Assembly (NCBI GenBank): GCA_030280995.1
Contig: JASXTE010000001.1
Span: 28,428,606-28,492,605, forward strand
From: Hemileia vastatrix
Lineage: Eukaryota; Basidiomycota; Pucciniomycetes; Pucciniales; Zaghouaniaceae
Reading direction: 5' to 3'
Length of the DNA stretch: 64,000 bases
The notes below the pieces were generated by a model. That model was given only the letters and a program-made list of their open reading frames with translations. It searched no databases and was not told where the DNA came from. The position numbers and the translations under genes are program-made. Below, in pieces: positions 34,401-42,912 of the stretch (the first letter of the stretch is position 1; each line of letters begins with the position of its first letter).

Positions 34401-37400
34401 AAAGGCCATAGGAAAAGATTTTATCAAGTTAATGATGGAATCTTTATCCTCACCAGAAAGTTGTTCTCCAAAAGAGGCATTGTCAATTTCAGACATAAGG
34501 GCATGCATTTCCTTTGTAGATCTTCCTTTATATTGAACCACAGAATTACATGTGTTCAATTCTGGTTTTAATAATTTTTTAGGGGAGGAAATTTTAAATT
34601 TTCTCTTCCCATTCAACCCCATTGTGAAACATTGGTTTGAAGGATCCAATTTTATGCCATACTTGGTTAAAATATCATTCCCTACAATAAACCAATTGCT
34701 CAAGTTATCATTTTTCATGACAACAAAATCACAAATAGCTCTTACAAAACCATGGTTATATTTAAAAAACACTGTGGCTTTGTATTTACCAATGGGGGAC
34801 AAAACAGAGCCATACCCTCTCCAATTTTCAGAAATGATAGGCAACAGTTTAGATTTATAGTCTTGATCTACTGAGGCAAGTGCTCTTTCAGATACTACAC
34901 TTCCTCCAGCTCCAGAATCCAGAACAACTTCAATGCTGGTTCCATTAATCAAGACTGGTGCCTTAAGAGGGGCAATAACAATTGAGTTATCCTCAATGTT
35001 CTTTATGATCTCAGCATCCTCAACTGTAGATAAATCATTATTATCAATGTCAATAGTATTTAAATAATGAATATCTTCTTCCAGCATCAAGATTTCTTGT
35101 TGAGATTCATATGAAATATTGCTGGCACAATCACTTGATGTATCATCCAGTGCCACTGTGTCATCAGCATGCTCCTCTGTTTGTTCCACAAGATTTATCT
35201 TCTTGTCACAAACATGGCCTTTCTGCCAAGGCTTGTTGCACTTGAAGCAAGTGTTTGTTGCATACTTCTTTGGTGCAACAGGGGCAGAAGGTTTACCAAC
35301 CTTTTCCAGAGGTTTTTGTTGGTAAGTGGAGGGTTTCTCCAAAGGGGTCCTAGGAATGAATCTTCTTGCATCATACTTATTGTTTAGAAGTATCTCATTG
35401 CAAGTATTAATGAAAGAAGAGGGTTCTTTGGAGAACTCAGTCCTAGCCACAATCAAGTCTCTCAGAGACATTGGTAATTTATAGAGGATCCTGTCCTTCC
35501 ATAAATCAAACTCCATATTTGGGTCCATTGCCCTTAAGATTTTTACAAGTTTCATTAAAAACTCAATAGGTTTATCAGTAGAAGAGCTATATCTAGTTTC
35601 CTCATACTGCCTTTGTTGAGCCATTCTGAACTTGGAGCCACCAAATTGTGCTTTAATTAATTTCTTCCAATCCTCCCATGAGTAGTCATTCCCATCCAGG
35701 AGAACAGATTGATACCACATCAGGGCAACATTAGTGAACAAAGAAATTAATTTGGACACAATTTCCTCATCTGGGAGTTTGTAAGAATTTTTTAAATTAT
35801 CAATTCTGCAAATAAATTGTTGCCAATCAGAGGAAGAATCACCATCAAATGTTGGGTACTGGTCAAGTTTTGGCCAATTCTTTTGATTTGAAGGAGTCTC
35901 CTTAGTACTAGCTTGTTTCTGAGTAAGAAGCAGCTGTAATTTCTCTAATTGTGCTGAAATCTCATTCTTTAATCCTTCTGTTGCAGATCCTGGTGCATCA
36001 TCAGTTTTTGATGGAAACTCAGTGTTATCAACAGGTATTTCTGGATCAATTTTTATTTTAGATGAACTAGCCACAGGTACTGGTTGAGAATCCTGCACTA
36101 TATGTTCCTTCACAGAATTGTCAGAATATTTTTGGTCATTTAACAATGAGTTCAATGTTTCTTCAATGGTTGTTAGTCTTGTTTTCATTCTTGGAAGACT
36201 AGATAAACTTTCATTGACAGTTGCAAAAGATAATTGGTTTTTATGTTGAAAAGATGACAAATGGTCACTCAATCTTTTCAGATTTATCTTATCTATTTCT
36301 ACCTCCTGGCAACAGGCAGATACAGTATCTTTTAGTTTAGACAAATCATTTTTTATATTTTGCCATAAAGCAATTTTCTTTTCATGGGTTGCTTTGTAAT
36401 GAGACAATTCATCAGAGACTCTCTGTGCTTCACTTTTTAATGCTTGATAACCCTGATCAGTTAACAAACTATTATATCTCTGAGTCAATTGCATATTGTT
36501 CATTATATGATTTTGCTTGGCAATAATATCTCTCAAGTGCTCATCATTAATTCTTGCTACATCTGGAGTGTTTCTCAATAAGGAAACTGAGTAACTTTCC
36601 AGACTCTCATAGAACTCAGGGTCAAGAGTTTCATCAATCACAGCCACATCAGGATTAATCATTGAGGTAGCAATTAAAAGTAATGGATTGGATACATGAG
36701 ATAACTGTCTACTATTCCCAGCCTCTATAGGTCTCAAGGTTTCATCTTGCCTTCCAGATTTACCTGAAGGAACAGAGTCAGCCACAAGAAAAGGCACTTG
36801 AGAATCAATAGAGGGACGTACCAGGGTTTGCTGGGTATCACCATATTGGGCTTCCTTCTTCTTTTGCCTCCTTGATAAGGGTGGGGAGGAGTGGGGTTTG
36901 CCTGGGTGGGCCTTGATGGACCTACCTGAGGTAAATGATGCTGATTTTGAGCTAAGTAGTCCCACTGTGTGTTGAGCCAGTCCCACTGCCACTTGGACAC
37001 TTCTACCATCTCTTGGGATTGGGGAGCCAATTGTTGTTGATCCCTGGGAGGAAGAGGTTTCCTTTTCTCTTGGAGAGAAGTATTTTTTCTTTTCTCCCAT
37101 TCTTCCAAGGCATCTACCCTTACCTTTAGTTTTAAGCTGTCTGTCTTTAACTCCTTTATGTGGGTTGACAGATTCTTTATCTGCTGGGACAACGGCATCT
37201 TTTTTATTTTGAAGCCTCTTGGAAGCTCTTCTGGTGGGTTTGTCCTGTGTTTCTGATCCTGAGTATTGTCCACTAGGATTTCTACTTCTTCCATTTCCAC
37301 ATCCTGTTTGGGGCAAGGATTTATTAGTTTGAGAAATTCTTCTTGTTAAAGGAGAACTTACAGAAGTAGGCTCATCATAATCAATTAAGTCTAGTTCTTC

Positions 37401-37433
37401 TTCACGTGCAGTAAAACCACTTTGATCAGTCAT
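31410..37433 (-). CDS. Gag-Pol polyprotein of E1 with chromodomain
   Basis: 2007 codons, uninterrupted. Gag carries a conserved FYESLESYSVSLLRNTPDVA part and a capsid-like WPKLDQYPTFDG...DWQQF block. A zinc finger CFKCNKPWQKGHVC follows at 729-742 (C-X2-C-X7-H-X-C spacing, a known variant). The aspartic protease has D839 in VLDSGAGGS. Reverse transcriptase has YIDD at 1195-1198 and RNase H has D1344 in YTDAS. Integrase has an HHCC finger, then D1647, D1709 and E1745 with exact D-35-E spacing. A chromodomain at about 1955-2000 (GTEYLLRFKNKSSEYDSWIP) is followed by a Lys-rich tail. Gag and Pol are fused in one frame with no frameshift site needed. In cells it would assemble particles, reverse-transcribe and integrate the element, the chromodomain steering to chromatin. 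The start at 37433 (MTDQSG) matches E3. Confidence 0.97.
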   Translation of the reverse strand: MTDQSGFTAREEELDLIDYDEPTSVSSPLTRRISQTNKSLPQTGCGNGRSRNPSGQYSGSETQDKPTRRASKRLQNKKDAVVPADKESVNPHKGVKDRQLKTKGKGRCLGRMGEKKKYFSPREKETSSSQGSTTIGSPIPRDGRSVQVAVGLAQHTVGLLSSKSASFTSGRSIKAHPGKPHSSPPLSRRQKKKEAQYGDTQQTLVRPSIDSQVPFLVADSVPSGKSGRQDETLRPIEAGNSRQLSHVSNPLLLIATSMINPDVAVIDETLDPEFYESLESYSVSLLRNTPDVARINDEHLRDIIAKQNHIMNNMQLTQRYNSLLTDQGYQALKSEAQRVSDELSHYKATHEKKIALWQNIKNDLSKLKDTVSACCQEVEIDKINLKRLSDHLSSFQHKNQLSFATVNESLSSLPRMKTRLTTIEETLNSLLNDQKYSDNSVKEHIVQDSQPVPVASSSKIKIDPEIPVDNTEFPSKTDDAPGSATEGLKNEISAQLEKLQLLLTQKQASTKETPSNQKNWPKLDQYPTFDGDSSSDWQQFICRIDNLKNSYKLPDEEIVSKLISLFTNVALMWYQSVLLDGNDYSWEDWKKLIKAQFGGSKFRMAQQRQYEETRYSSSTDKPIEFLMKLVKILRAMDPNMEFDLWKDRILYKLPMSLRDLIVARTEFSKEPSSFINTCNEILLNNKYDARRFIPRTPLEKPSTYQQKPLEKVGKPSAPVAPKKYATNTCFKCNKPWQKGHVCDKKINLVEQTEEHADDTVALDDTSSDCASNISYESQQEILMLEEDIHYLNTIDIDNNDLSTVEDAEIIKNIEDNSIVIAPLKAPVLINGTSIEVVLDSGAGGSVVSERALASVDQDYKSKLLPIISENWRGYGSVLSPIGKYKATVFFKYNHGFVRAICDFVVMKNDNLSNWFIVGNDILTKYGIKLDPSNQCFTMGLNGKRKFKISSPKKLLKPELNTCNSVVQYKGRSTKEMHALMSEIDNASFGEQLSGEDKDSIINLIKSFPMAFAHGPHELGLVKEEMKLSLSCPLTDIPPSLKKKPYPASPTKRKDIEDNISTLLKMNIIEKVVETPKYCVISPVLISYEKDKARLCGDYRALNTYTVDDIYPLPRISSIHATLQGAKYISCLDGNKGYHQVPVEKNSQNFLMIATHMGIYKYIRMPFGPKNAPSVFQKVMDNTFHQEIIEGWLMVYIDDIIIFSKTFEDHLKHLCKVFQKMDEINMTLALKKCKFGFHSLKVLGHVVSGLQICVDQNKVAAIQQVKAPTTVRELQSFLGMCGYYRQYIKNYQVIALPLTQLTRKDVAFVWNSERQRAFDTMKHCLMSAPILALPDFDQPFVLYTDASFIGLGAALHQKQVINDKVSEVVICYISRTLRNSELKYGATQLECLAVVWALEKLHYYLDDQKFELVTDCSAVKSLLNLKTPNRHMFRWQLAVQEYRGRMTIIHRAGIGHSNVDMLSRLPLPNDDSNPAYDPEDEIIHIHGIYVVDMEEELLQLILESYDKDTDLKKLCTIFNDPKNASIQALIKTLPPKYQKGLEKGKFSIDEGYLYYRRKLSNVIVIPPSMKEIILKICHDDILAGHFDLDKTMIRIKNTAWWGNMSEDTKLYVESCDSCQKSKRLTGKRAGLMQHIEPPDAPWQIINMDFVTGLPIAGKDSYNSCWVIVDRFTKMCKFIPTHKDVSTKELAFLWWSHMFNTAGFPKAIISDRDPKFTSEFWMSLMDVCGCDLKLSTAHHPQTDGLAERMIQTLEDMIRRYCAFGLEYKDNDSFTHDWVTLLPGLEFAYNSTVHSVTQRKPFELWLGYVPNTPAQILNNKIPKLDIHPGVKSFLQMQQLCRNHSQKCIEKSFEYEKKRWDKSHKEYTFKKGDEVLISTVHFNLQGNNKLKDPFIGPFVVRRMIGDNAVEVILYSPYDRKHPVFPISLLKPYTSNSDLFPKRRGRPKKTPNEITETAEIEKILNDRIVTAEKGTEYLLRFKNKSSEYDSWIPGKEISNLPTLLKKYKKKKS
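36734..37300 (-). CDS. Overlapping +1-frame ORF in E1 gag, coiled-coil and basic protein
   Basis: 188 codons, wholly inside gag and shifted +1. From the N-terminus it has an acidic start (MEMEEVEILVDNTQ), a heptad-like helical stretch (QQIKNLSTHIKELKTDSLKL), a Pro/Gln linker, a Trp-rich block VEVSKWQWDWLNTQWDYLAQN and a basic tail HPYQGGKRRRKPN. The same order occurs in the +1 ORF of E2, where the Gag frame is not alignable, and in E3. I infer a real overprinted protein, possibly a nucleic-acid-binding accessory to Gag. Translation (leaky scanning, internal start or frameshifting) is not shown. The alternative is an ancestral N-terminal Gag frame now read out of phase. Confidence 0.55.
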   Translation of the reverse strand: MEMEEVEILVDNTQDQKHRTNPPEELPRGFKIKKMPLSQQIKNLSTHIKELKTDSLKLKVRVDALEEWEKRKNTSLQEKRKPLPPRDQQQLAPQSQEMVEVSKWQWDWLNTQWDYLAQNQHHLPQVGPSRPTQANPTPPHPYQGGKRRRKPNMVIPSKPWYVPLLILKCLFLWLTLFLQVNLEGKMKP

Positions 37434-37586
37434 TTTAAGATTCTACTGAAATGAAGGAAAAGAGACAAAATTAATTAGTCTTTTATTTTTAATTTTTATT
37501 TAACAGAAATAAAATAAAAATAAATAAAAAAAATCTTTTTAGGATAAAAATCAACTTAAATAAAATTAATAAAAAAAATTTAAAAC

Positions 37587-38117
37587 CAGGATAATGCAAT
37601 CAACTGTAGAAATAAATTAGAATATCTATTAATTTTTATTTTCAGGATTTAAATCAACTAATTTATTACCAGGATTTATTGTCAACTGAAATAATCAAAT
37701 ATGAATCTTTATTAATAAAAATTATTTTAACTGATTAATTAACTACCAGGACTTAATGTCAACTGAAGTAATTTAAATATGAATTTTATTACTTAAAAAG
37801 ATTTATTGGATTACCAGGACTCAAAGTCAACTGAAGTAATGAAATGTTAATTATTTATTAAAAAAAATATAATTGTCAGGACAATTTGTCAACTGGAACA
37901 ATTAATTAATCAGGACAAATGTCAACTGAAAAATTATAATAATTATTTTATTTAATAAAATATATTATTGTCAGGACAGTTTGTCAACTGGAACAATTAA
38001 AATTCAAATTAATCAGGACAATTGTCAACTGAAAAATGATAATAATTAATATTAATATATAATTACTTTATTACCTCTGGGACTAAGAACAGTTATTGCT
38101 CTATTATGGTCAACCAG
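37587..38117 (-). repeat. Ten-unit hairpin motif array in the E1 leader
   Basis: Plus-strand starts of the motif (CAGGAC/T-N-GTCAACTG, minus-strand CAGTTGAC-N-GTCCTG) are 37587, 37643, 37670, 37747, 37815, 37877, 37911, 37972, 38014 and 38077. The last is the long-loop unit (CTGGTTGAC ... GTCCCAG on the minus strand), whose E3 counterpart is CTAG...CTAG, with both arms changed together. Units 37587 and 37643 have the GAT/ATC pair instead of GAC/GTC. Loops are mostly 4-6 nt. Confidence 0.85.
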
Positions 38118-38175
38118 GAAAAATAAAAAAAAAATATAATAATAAAATTAAATTCCAATTACCAGACACCTCCCC

Positions 38176-38205
38176 CTGCAAAATGAGCAAATTAATGCCA
38201 CTTAC
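38176..38205 (-). promoter_or_regulatory. Conserved GTAAGT...CAG leader block of E1
   Basis: On the minus strand GTAAGT (38205-38200) and TTTTGCAG (ending 38176) stand 30 nt apart, exactly as in E3, followed in both by GGGGAGGTG. It is splice-site-like but very short. It could be a conserved RNA element of another kind, for example for packaging. Confidence 0.4.
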
Positions 38206-38326
38206 AGAGTGCTGAGTAAAAGGAAATACGTAGCAAATGAAGAGTGAAGAGTAACCCACAAATAGTAATCACAATAATTACCACGATATATACGATCTTT
38301 AGTCAGTATATGAACTTAAGTTTTGG

Positions 38327-38352
38327 AGCGCGGTTCGATTCCCGTTCGCAGC
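38327..38352 (+). other. tRNA T-arm-like block in the E1 leader
   Basis: The plus strand reads GGTTCGATTCCCGTTCGC then AGCA, like the T loop and 3' end of a tRNA. No T stem forms with the bases before it, and no upstream half of a tRNA is present, so this is not a tRNA gene. In the element RNA the strand is antisense, so it could pair with a tRNA. It lies about 140 nt inside the usual primer site. The E3 copy is decayed at CpGs. Confidence 0.5.
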
Positions 38353-38477
38353 AAAAACTTTTATCACGTGACGTATGACGTTCGTCGTGTTCTTGCCTCC
38401 ACTCGTCCTTTACAGGTGCTTCTACGCCGATGGTCCTCTCGATTACGCCTCAAGTAACGTTGCGCCGTCGATATTTC

Positions 38478-38490
38478 GGAAAGGTTCCCA
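38478..38490 (-). other. Putative primer-binding site of E1
   Basis: Two bases inside the 5' LTR the minus strand reads TGGGAACCTTTCC. The position and the initial TGG are as expected for pairing with a tRNA 3' CCA end. E2 has TGGGGGCCTTTCC at the same position. I could not identify the tRNA. Confidence 0.5.
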
Positions 38491-38492
38491 AT

Positions 38493-39315
38493 TGTCAAGG
38501 TACACTTTTAGTCTAGAAGATTTGGTACATAGTTCTACGAGGATTTAAAAGGCTTAAATGGATTCTCAACAATTTTGTACGTATTTCTTAATTCAAAGAT
38601 GAATGTTTTACTCAATAAAAGAGGTAGGATTAAAATATTAATATAAATTATAAATTAGAATTACGCTATTGTAAATACTAATGATATAGAATATAAGAAT
38701 AAGTGTTTATTTGGTTAATAGTTGTAAAAAATGGTTTGGTAAGATAGAATGATCAAAAGACAACAAAAAGAGAGGCCTTTTATAGGCAAAGGAGAGACAA
38801 AGCACGGAAATCAAATTCTAAAAACAGTAGGAAGAGAGAGAGAAAAAGAACATTCCAGAAGGAGTATTTCAAATAATAAAGTTATTCTAAAAAGAAGGCG
38901 TCAAAAAGATGTATTTACAGAGTATGTCAGAAATACATCAATATTTTTAATATTTACTGTAAAAGTCAATCCTAAATAAGAAATTTGATTTTTTTGTATA
39001 TATTTAATATTATTTGAATATTTAAATCTTATTTTATCTTTGTATTTATTTTTTAATATAAAATTTTATTTTTTCCCAACCTGTCAAATGAGCACGGTGT
39101 TAGAGAAAAATATAAGGGACAAAATTATAATTATAATTTTAATTATTTATTTAATTAATTAATTTAATTTTAACATTTTGTAATTAGTTAATTTATTATA
39201 ACTAATGTTAATGTAACTAAATGATAATTAAATAATAATTAAAAATGATAAGGTGCGGCTTCATCCAGTAAATAATTAATTATTTCACTGGGTAAGTCTA
39301 GTAGCCTGGCTGACA
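38493..39315 (-). repeat. 5' LTR of E1
   Basis: 823 bp, about three differences from the 3' LTR. It carries the promoter for the element RNA. Confidence 0.95.
38776..38784 (-). promoter_or_regulatory. TATA box of the E1 5' LTR
   Basis: On the minus strand TATAAAAGG inside CCTATAAAAGGCC, matching E3 and the family A solo LTR. Confidence 0.7.
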
Positions 39316-39320
39316 TTAGT

Positions 39321-39879
39321 ACTGTTATAAATATAGCATTTTATCAATAATAGCAATTATTTTACTTAAAAACATATAAATATATACTTGTAGGGTACCA
39401 TTAGAAAGTTCTCAACCTAAAGAGCTCGAATATAACATTTTTTTCATAAAATAAAATCTTATAAAAACATATAAATACAATCATTTATATATCTTTTCAC
39501 TGGTACACCTTTTTGTTGTATTCCATTATATTTTCTAAAGAACACCAATTCTATCATATCAAAAGCATATAATTTAGAGCTTTTCAACAAATATTTTATT
39601 TATCTAGTAGAAAATTAAATTATATTTTTGAGAACTTTTATTTTACTTAAAGGGACAAGGGTTTCTCTTGTTTATTCAACTTCCTTTGATTCTGCTTTCA
39701 GAAAGGCAACTGTAAGAGTCTTCTTATAGCATTATTATTATTTTAATAAACCAACTTAAAACAGAAATAAAAATTACTAAAATATTATATCCAATTTATA
39801 AGGATCTAAAGTAGAAACTAAACACTATATGCAACAATTTTTCCCACTGAAGTTCCTATTTAAATATGACAATTATAGC
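39321..39879. other. No gene; possibly more of a decayed LTR
   Basis: AT-rich. Weak resemblance to the U3-distal part of the family B LTR in reverse complement (around 39780-39810) suggests the neighbouring remnant may extend here. Confidence 0.3.
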
Positions 39880-40712
39880 CTTTAAACCCATTCAGAAACC
39901 AAAAAGAGACATGGAGTGTGGGGTGAATGTATGCATATATGTGAAAGGTGCTTTTGCATGTGAATCCTTGACTAATTTAGTGCATCCAGGAAGTTTTAGG
40001 CAATATTTTGAAATGTGGGCACCAATTTTGAGGCTAATGGATTAGTTAGTGCATATAATTAGGTCAATGCAGGAGTAATGAAATTATGACACTAAATAAA
40101 GGCCTTCTGCTTATTTTAGAGTGATTATAAATATAGTGCATATACTCTAGTGAGTAATTCAGTGTGAAATTACTAACTTTATAACTAATGAATATATGCA
40201 CAAGGAATAAATGCAGGCAGCATAAGGCCACTGCACATAAGCCAATTCTAGCATATAAAACATTAGATTTTTAAAGTCTAATTTTAAGACTATATAGTAG
40301 CCAAATCAATTGTACTTAATAATTAAAATTTATCTGTCAAAGTGAATTTTTAATACAATTAAATTTATAGTGCATATACCCAGCTTTTAAGTGATTTAAA
40401 GTGAATTAATCAATTATTTCACTATAATAATGAAAAAACAGCTTAATTCCACTTATCAAATTATGTACCCTTAATTAAATGGTACTTAAGACTACCTTAC
40501 ATTATTCACACTTAATATTCAGTACATAAGACCTATAAAAGGTGGGTATATGCATGTATAAAGGTATTTATTTGGCATATACTGTAGTATATGACTTATT
40601 TAACTTATGTATACTTATTTTATATAATTAAAGGATATCAGAATGACTATTGCATGCATGTAGAATAATTTATATGCTAATTTTCTCAGTTCTGGGTATA
40701 TCCAGGCTAACA
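39880..40712 (-). repeat. Old, truncated family B LTR
   Basis: In reverse complement it starts TGTTAGCCTGGATAT (40712) and follows the E2 LTR through CACCTTTTATAGGTCTTATG, TTTGACAGAT, TTGATTTGGCTA and AATCCTTGACTAA (minus and plus forms). CpGs of the young LTR are changed, for example ATGCGCTATAAA against ATGCACTATAAA. Its far end is missing or unrecognisable. Confidence 0.75.
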
Positions 40713-41150
40713 GATTTTGAATGTAAGACTTAAGGGATTTACTAATATTTTCAATTGGATTCAGGTCAGGGGATTTTGCATGCAATTAATATTTAAAATT
40801 TTGATTGCACTTTGGAGTTGGTAAAATAGTTGATGGAATTTACAGGTGCATTTTCTTCAACAAGGAAAAGTGATTTTTTATAAAGTATTTTCATGAGCCA
40901 AAGAATTAATTTTTAATAAGTTTTTTGTGGTTCTTTACTTTGGAGGCAAGAAAAGAATGGGTGATTTTTTGAACCAAAAAAGCACCCCAAATTATTACCA
41001 AAGTGTGTCTAGATTGAAGGTAGGTTACAAGAATTTGACCTGATACTTCTCATTTTCTTTTCTGAAAACTTTTAGCTGTGATGAAATCTTCTCAGCTTCA
41101 AAGCTGGACCCATCTTGAAAAAATGATAAGGACTTGGATGCATTTCTACA
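40713..41150 (-). pseudogene. Tc1-like transposase remnant
   Basis: Minus-strand translation in changing frames gives VFRKENEKYQ, VIIWGAF, LVEENAPVN and SPDLNPIENI-KSLK, the later landmarks of Tc1-like transposases in order. SPDLNPIEN at about 40750-40777 is intact. In the second box VEENAPVN stands where the family usually has DNAPVH. No TIRs were found. It is a different, older copy from the one at 23468-24860. Confidence 0.6.
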
Positions 41151-41930
41151 CCCCTACTGAATTGATTTGGGTACAGACTTTCATGAAAGCTCCCCCTCAT
41201 TTTTTCCTGGTGACTCATCTATCCAAGAAAATCTCTTCTAATCATTCAGGGTCCTGTTTATATGTGCACAAGAAAATCTCAATCAAATTTTTTGATGAGA
41301 TGCATGGAGAAAAGACTTTTTGGAAGCAACTTGAATAATGAAGTTCAACTCATTGGCACAATGGAAGATGGTTAATTTGAAAAGCTTAATGGTTAGAAAA
41401 TCTGCCATTTTGTTCAATTCCCCACTACTTTCCACTGACAAAATTTGGAAAATCTTCTTTTTTCCTGGTGATATTCATCTCCAGGAGACATATTACAGGG
41501 GAATCCACATTTTTTTAACCTTTTAAGCCTTCCCTCCATGGTGAATTTTTAAATGATAAAGCAAAGTATTGTGTGATGGATGTCAAAATATTATGATGAT
41601 TCAATTGAAGTGGTACCAGAGACTACAAGTCCCCCAATAAAACCCCTCTAAATGGGTGTAAGTTGTTTCTTGGGAGCTTACAGGTCATAATATGACACTA
41701 AATGATAAAAAAACAGCAATTTTTTTCAAATAAAAAATAATTATTAAGAAAGGGAGAGAGAGAAGTGAGATAAATACTCAATGGGATTCCGAGAGGTGAA
41801 GTGCCAAAGAATTAACCTTGAGATTGGTATCATCACTAAAATTTGTAAAGGAGAATGATGAGGTGAGAGAAAAAGCACAATCATTCTTGAAAAGTGGCCA
41901 GAAAACTTGATAAATCACTATACACCAGAA
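41151..41930. other. No supported gene
   Basis: Plus-strand ORFs at 41078-41338 and 41338-41526 abut (the first ends as the second begins) but match nothing I know. They partly lie over the opposite strand of the Tc1 remnant, so they are probably shadows. Confidence 0.35.
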
Positions 41931-42138
41931 AAAAAATATGGGCACCTGATTTCAAGTGCCAATCCCTATCTTTGATTTTACTCAGCTCTAGATCTGCTGT
42001 AGTTCTTCTGGAAAGACCATGCAATGAACACTTAACATGCTAGCTTACATGACATCAAATCAGAGTTATTATTTTTTTCACAAATGGATTGAGGGATTGG
42101 CACCTGCTAGCAGGTTCCAGTTGTTTTTTGTGGCATAT
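41931..42138. repeat. MITE with CACCAGAAAAAAA ends (copy 2)
   Basis: Starts ACACCAGAAAAAAAATATGGGC and ends with the palindromic core CACCTGCTAGCAGGT then TCCAG...TGTGGC. Internal blocks (TTCTTCTGGAAAGA, ATGAACACTTAACA, GCTTACAT) match copy 3 at 59489-59680 in reverse complement. Confidence 0.65.
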
Positions 42139-42516
42139 AAAGTCCTCAGAACTAGGTCCTCATTTATTTTCAAATGTTTAATAAACCACAAAATCATTTA
42201 TAAAACCACCTAAATCATTTCAAGATTTTCAATAATGAGCTCAGATTCTTAAAATCATATAAAAATATAAAATAGTGGCCCAATTTTTTTATGGTACAAA
42301 ATTTCAATAAAAATAGGATATTTCAACTTCAAAACTAGTTGTTGCATAAAAATGAGACTAGCACCATTAGAAAGAAAGGGTGAAATATATTCATATTCAA
42401 AAAAAAATTATTAAAGAAAATTCATTTTTGAAAAAAAAAAAATTGAAATATTGTTGAACTATTTTTGAGGATTTTTAATGGATAAGACAATCATATTACA
42501 AAAAATCTTGAAAATA
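42139..42516. other. No gene seen
   Basis: AT-rich sequence with A-runs near 42400-42440. Confidence 0.4.
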
Positions 42517-42912
42517 GGTGGTTTCAGTTCTGGAAAATCTGCATTTAAAAATCTACACTTATTTATGTGCCGATTTCTGGAACACACTAGCCCCAACACT
42601 GGTGGATTTCAAAATGAAATAAGTCACTTATTTCACACAAGTCCACACTTTATCAACCAAAAGTGCCGATTTCACCATAACATCTCATTTCAATGAATTT
42701 TTCAGGATCATCCCATTCATACACAGCACTCTGAAGCATAAAACTTTATAGCTCAAATCATCATACATCATTTATATTTTTATACTATATAAGAGTCATT
42801 CCTTCCTCACTCTCAAAGTGTGATAAGCTACATCAAGAAATGACTTTCATAGCTCTTGATCTCCTCTTGAACTCATTCTGATCTTGAAGAATATCTTCTT
42901 TTTTTATCAAAA

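Larger units (their letters stand above)
37434..38492 (-). other. Leader (5' UTR) of E1
   Basis: 1059 nt between the 5' LTR and the gag ATG. From the LTR inward: a possible primer-binding site at 38490 and below (TGGGAACCTTTCC on the minus strand), a CpG-rich part with CACGTGAC, a tRNA T-arm-like block (38327-38352), a conserved GTAAGT...CAG block (38205-38176), and the hairpin motif array (38117-37587). No ORF of note. Confidence 0.7.
30552..39315 (-). mobile_element. Ty3/Gypsy chromovirus E1, complete and young, TSD TTAGT
   Basis: 8764 bp on the minus strand: 5' LTR 38493-39315, leader, gag-pol 37433-31410, polypurine tract, 3' LTR 30552-31374. TTAGT duplications flank it at 30547-30551 and 39316-39320. 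The two 823-bp LTRs show only about three differences by eye, and the 2007-codon frame is open, so insertion is recent and the element may be autonomous. The C-terminal chromodomain after a DD35E integrase places it with chromoviruses. Unlike the older repeats it keeps many CpGs, notably at 38320-38490. Confidence 0.97.

Noticed and set aside
32497..34860. Plus-strand ORFs of 60-100 codons across E1
   Set aside because: Antisense shadows of the intact Gag-Pol frame.
38281..38352. tRNA gene
   Set aside because: Only a T-loop-like block is present. The T stem, anticodon arm and acceptor pairing cannot be formed.
41078..41526. Two abutting plus-strand ORFs suggesting a two-gene unit
   Set aside because: They partly overlie the antisense strand of a Tc1-like transposase remnant and show no recognisable motif.
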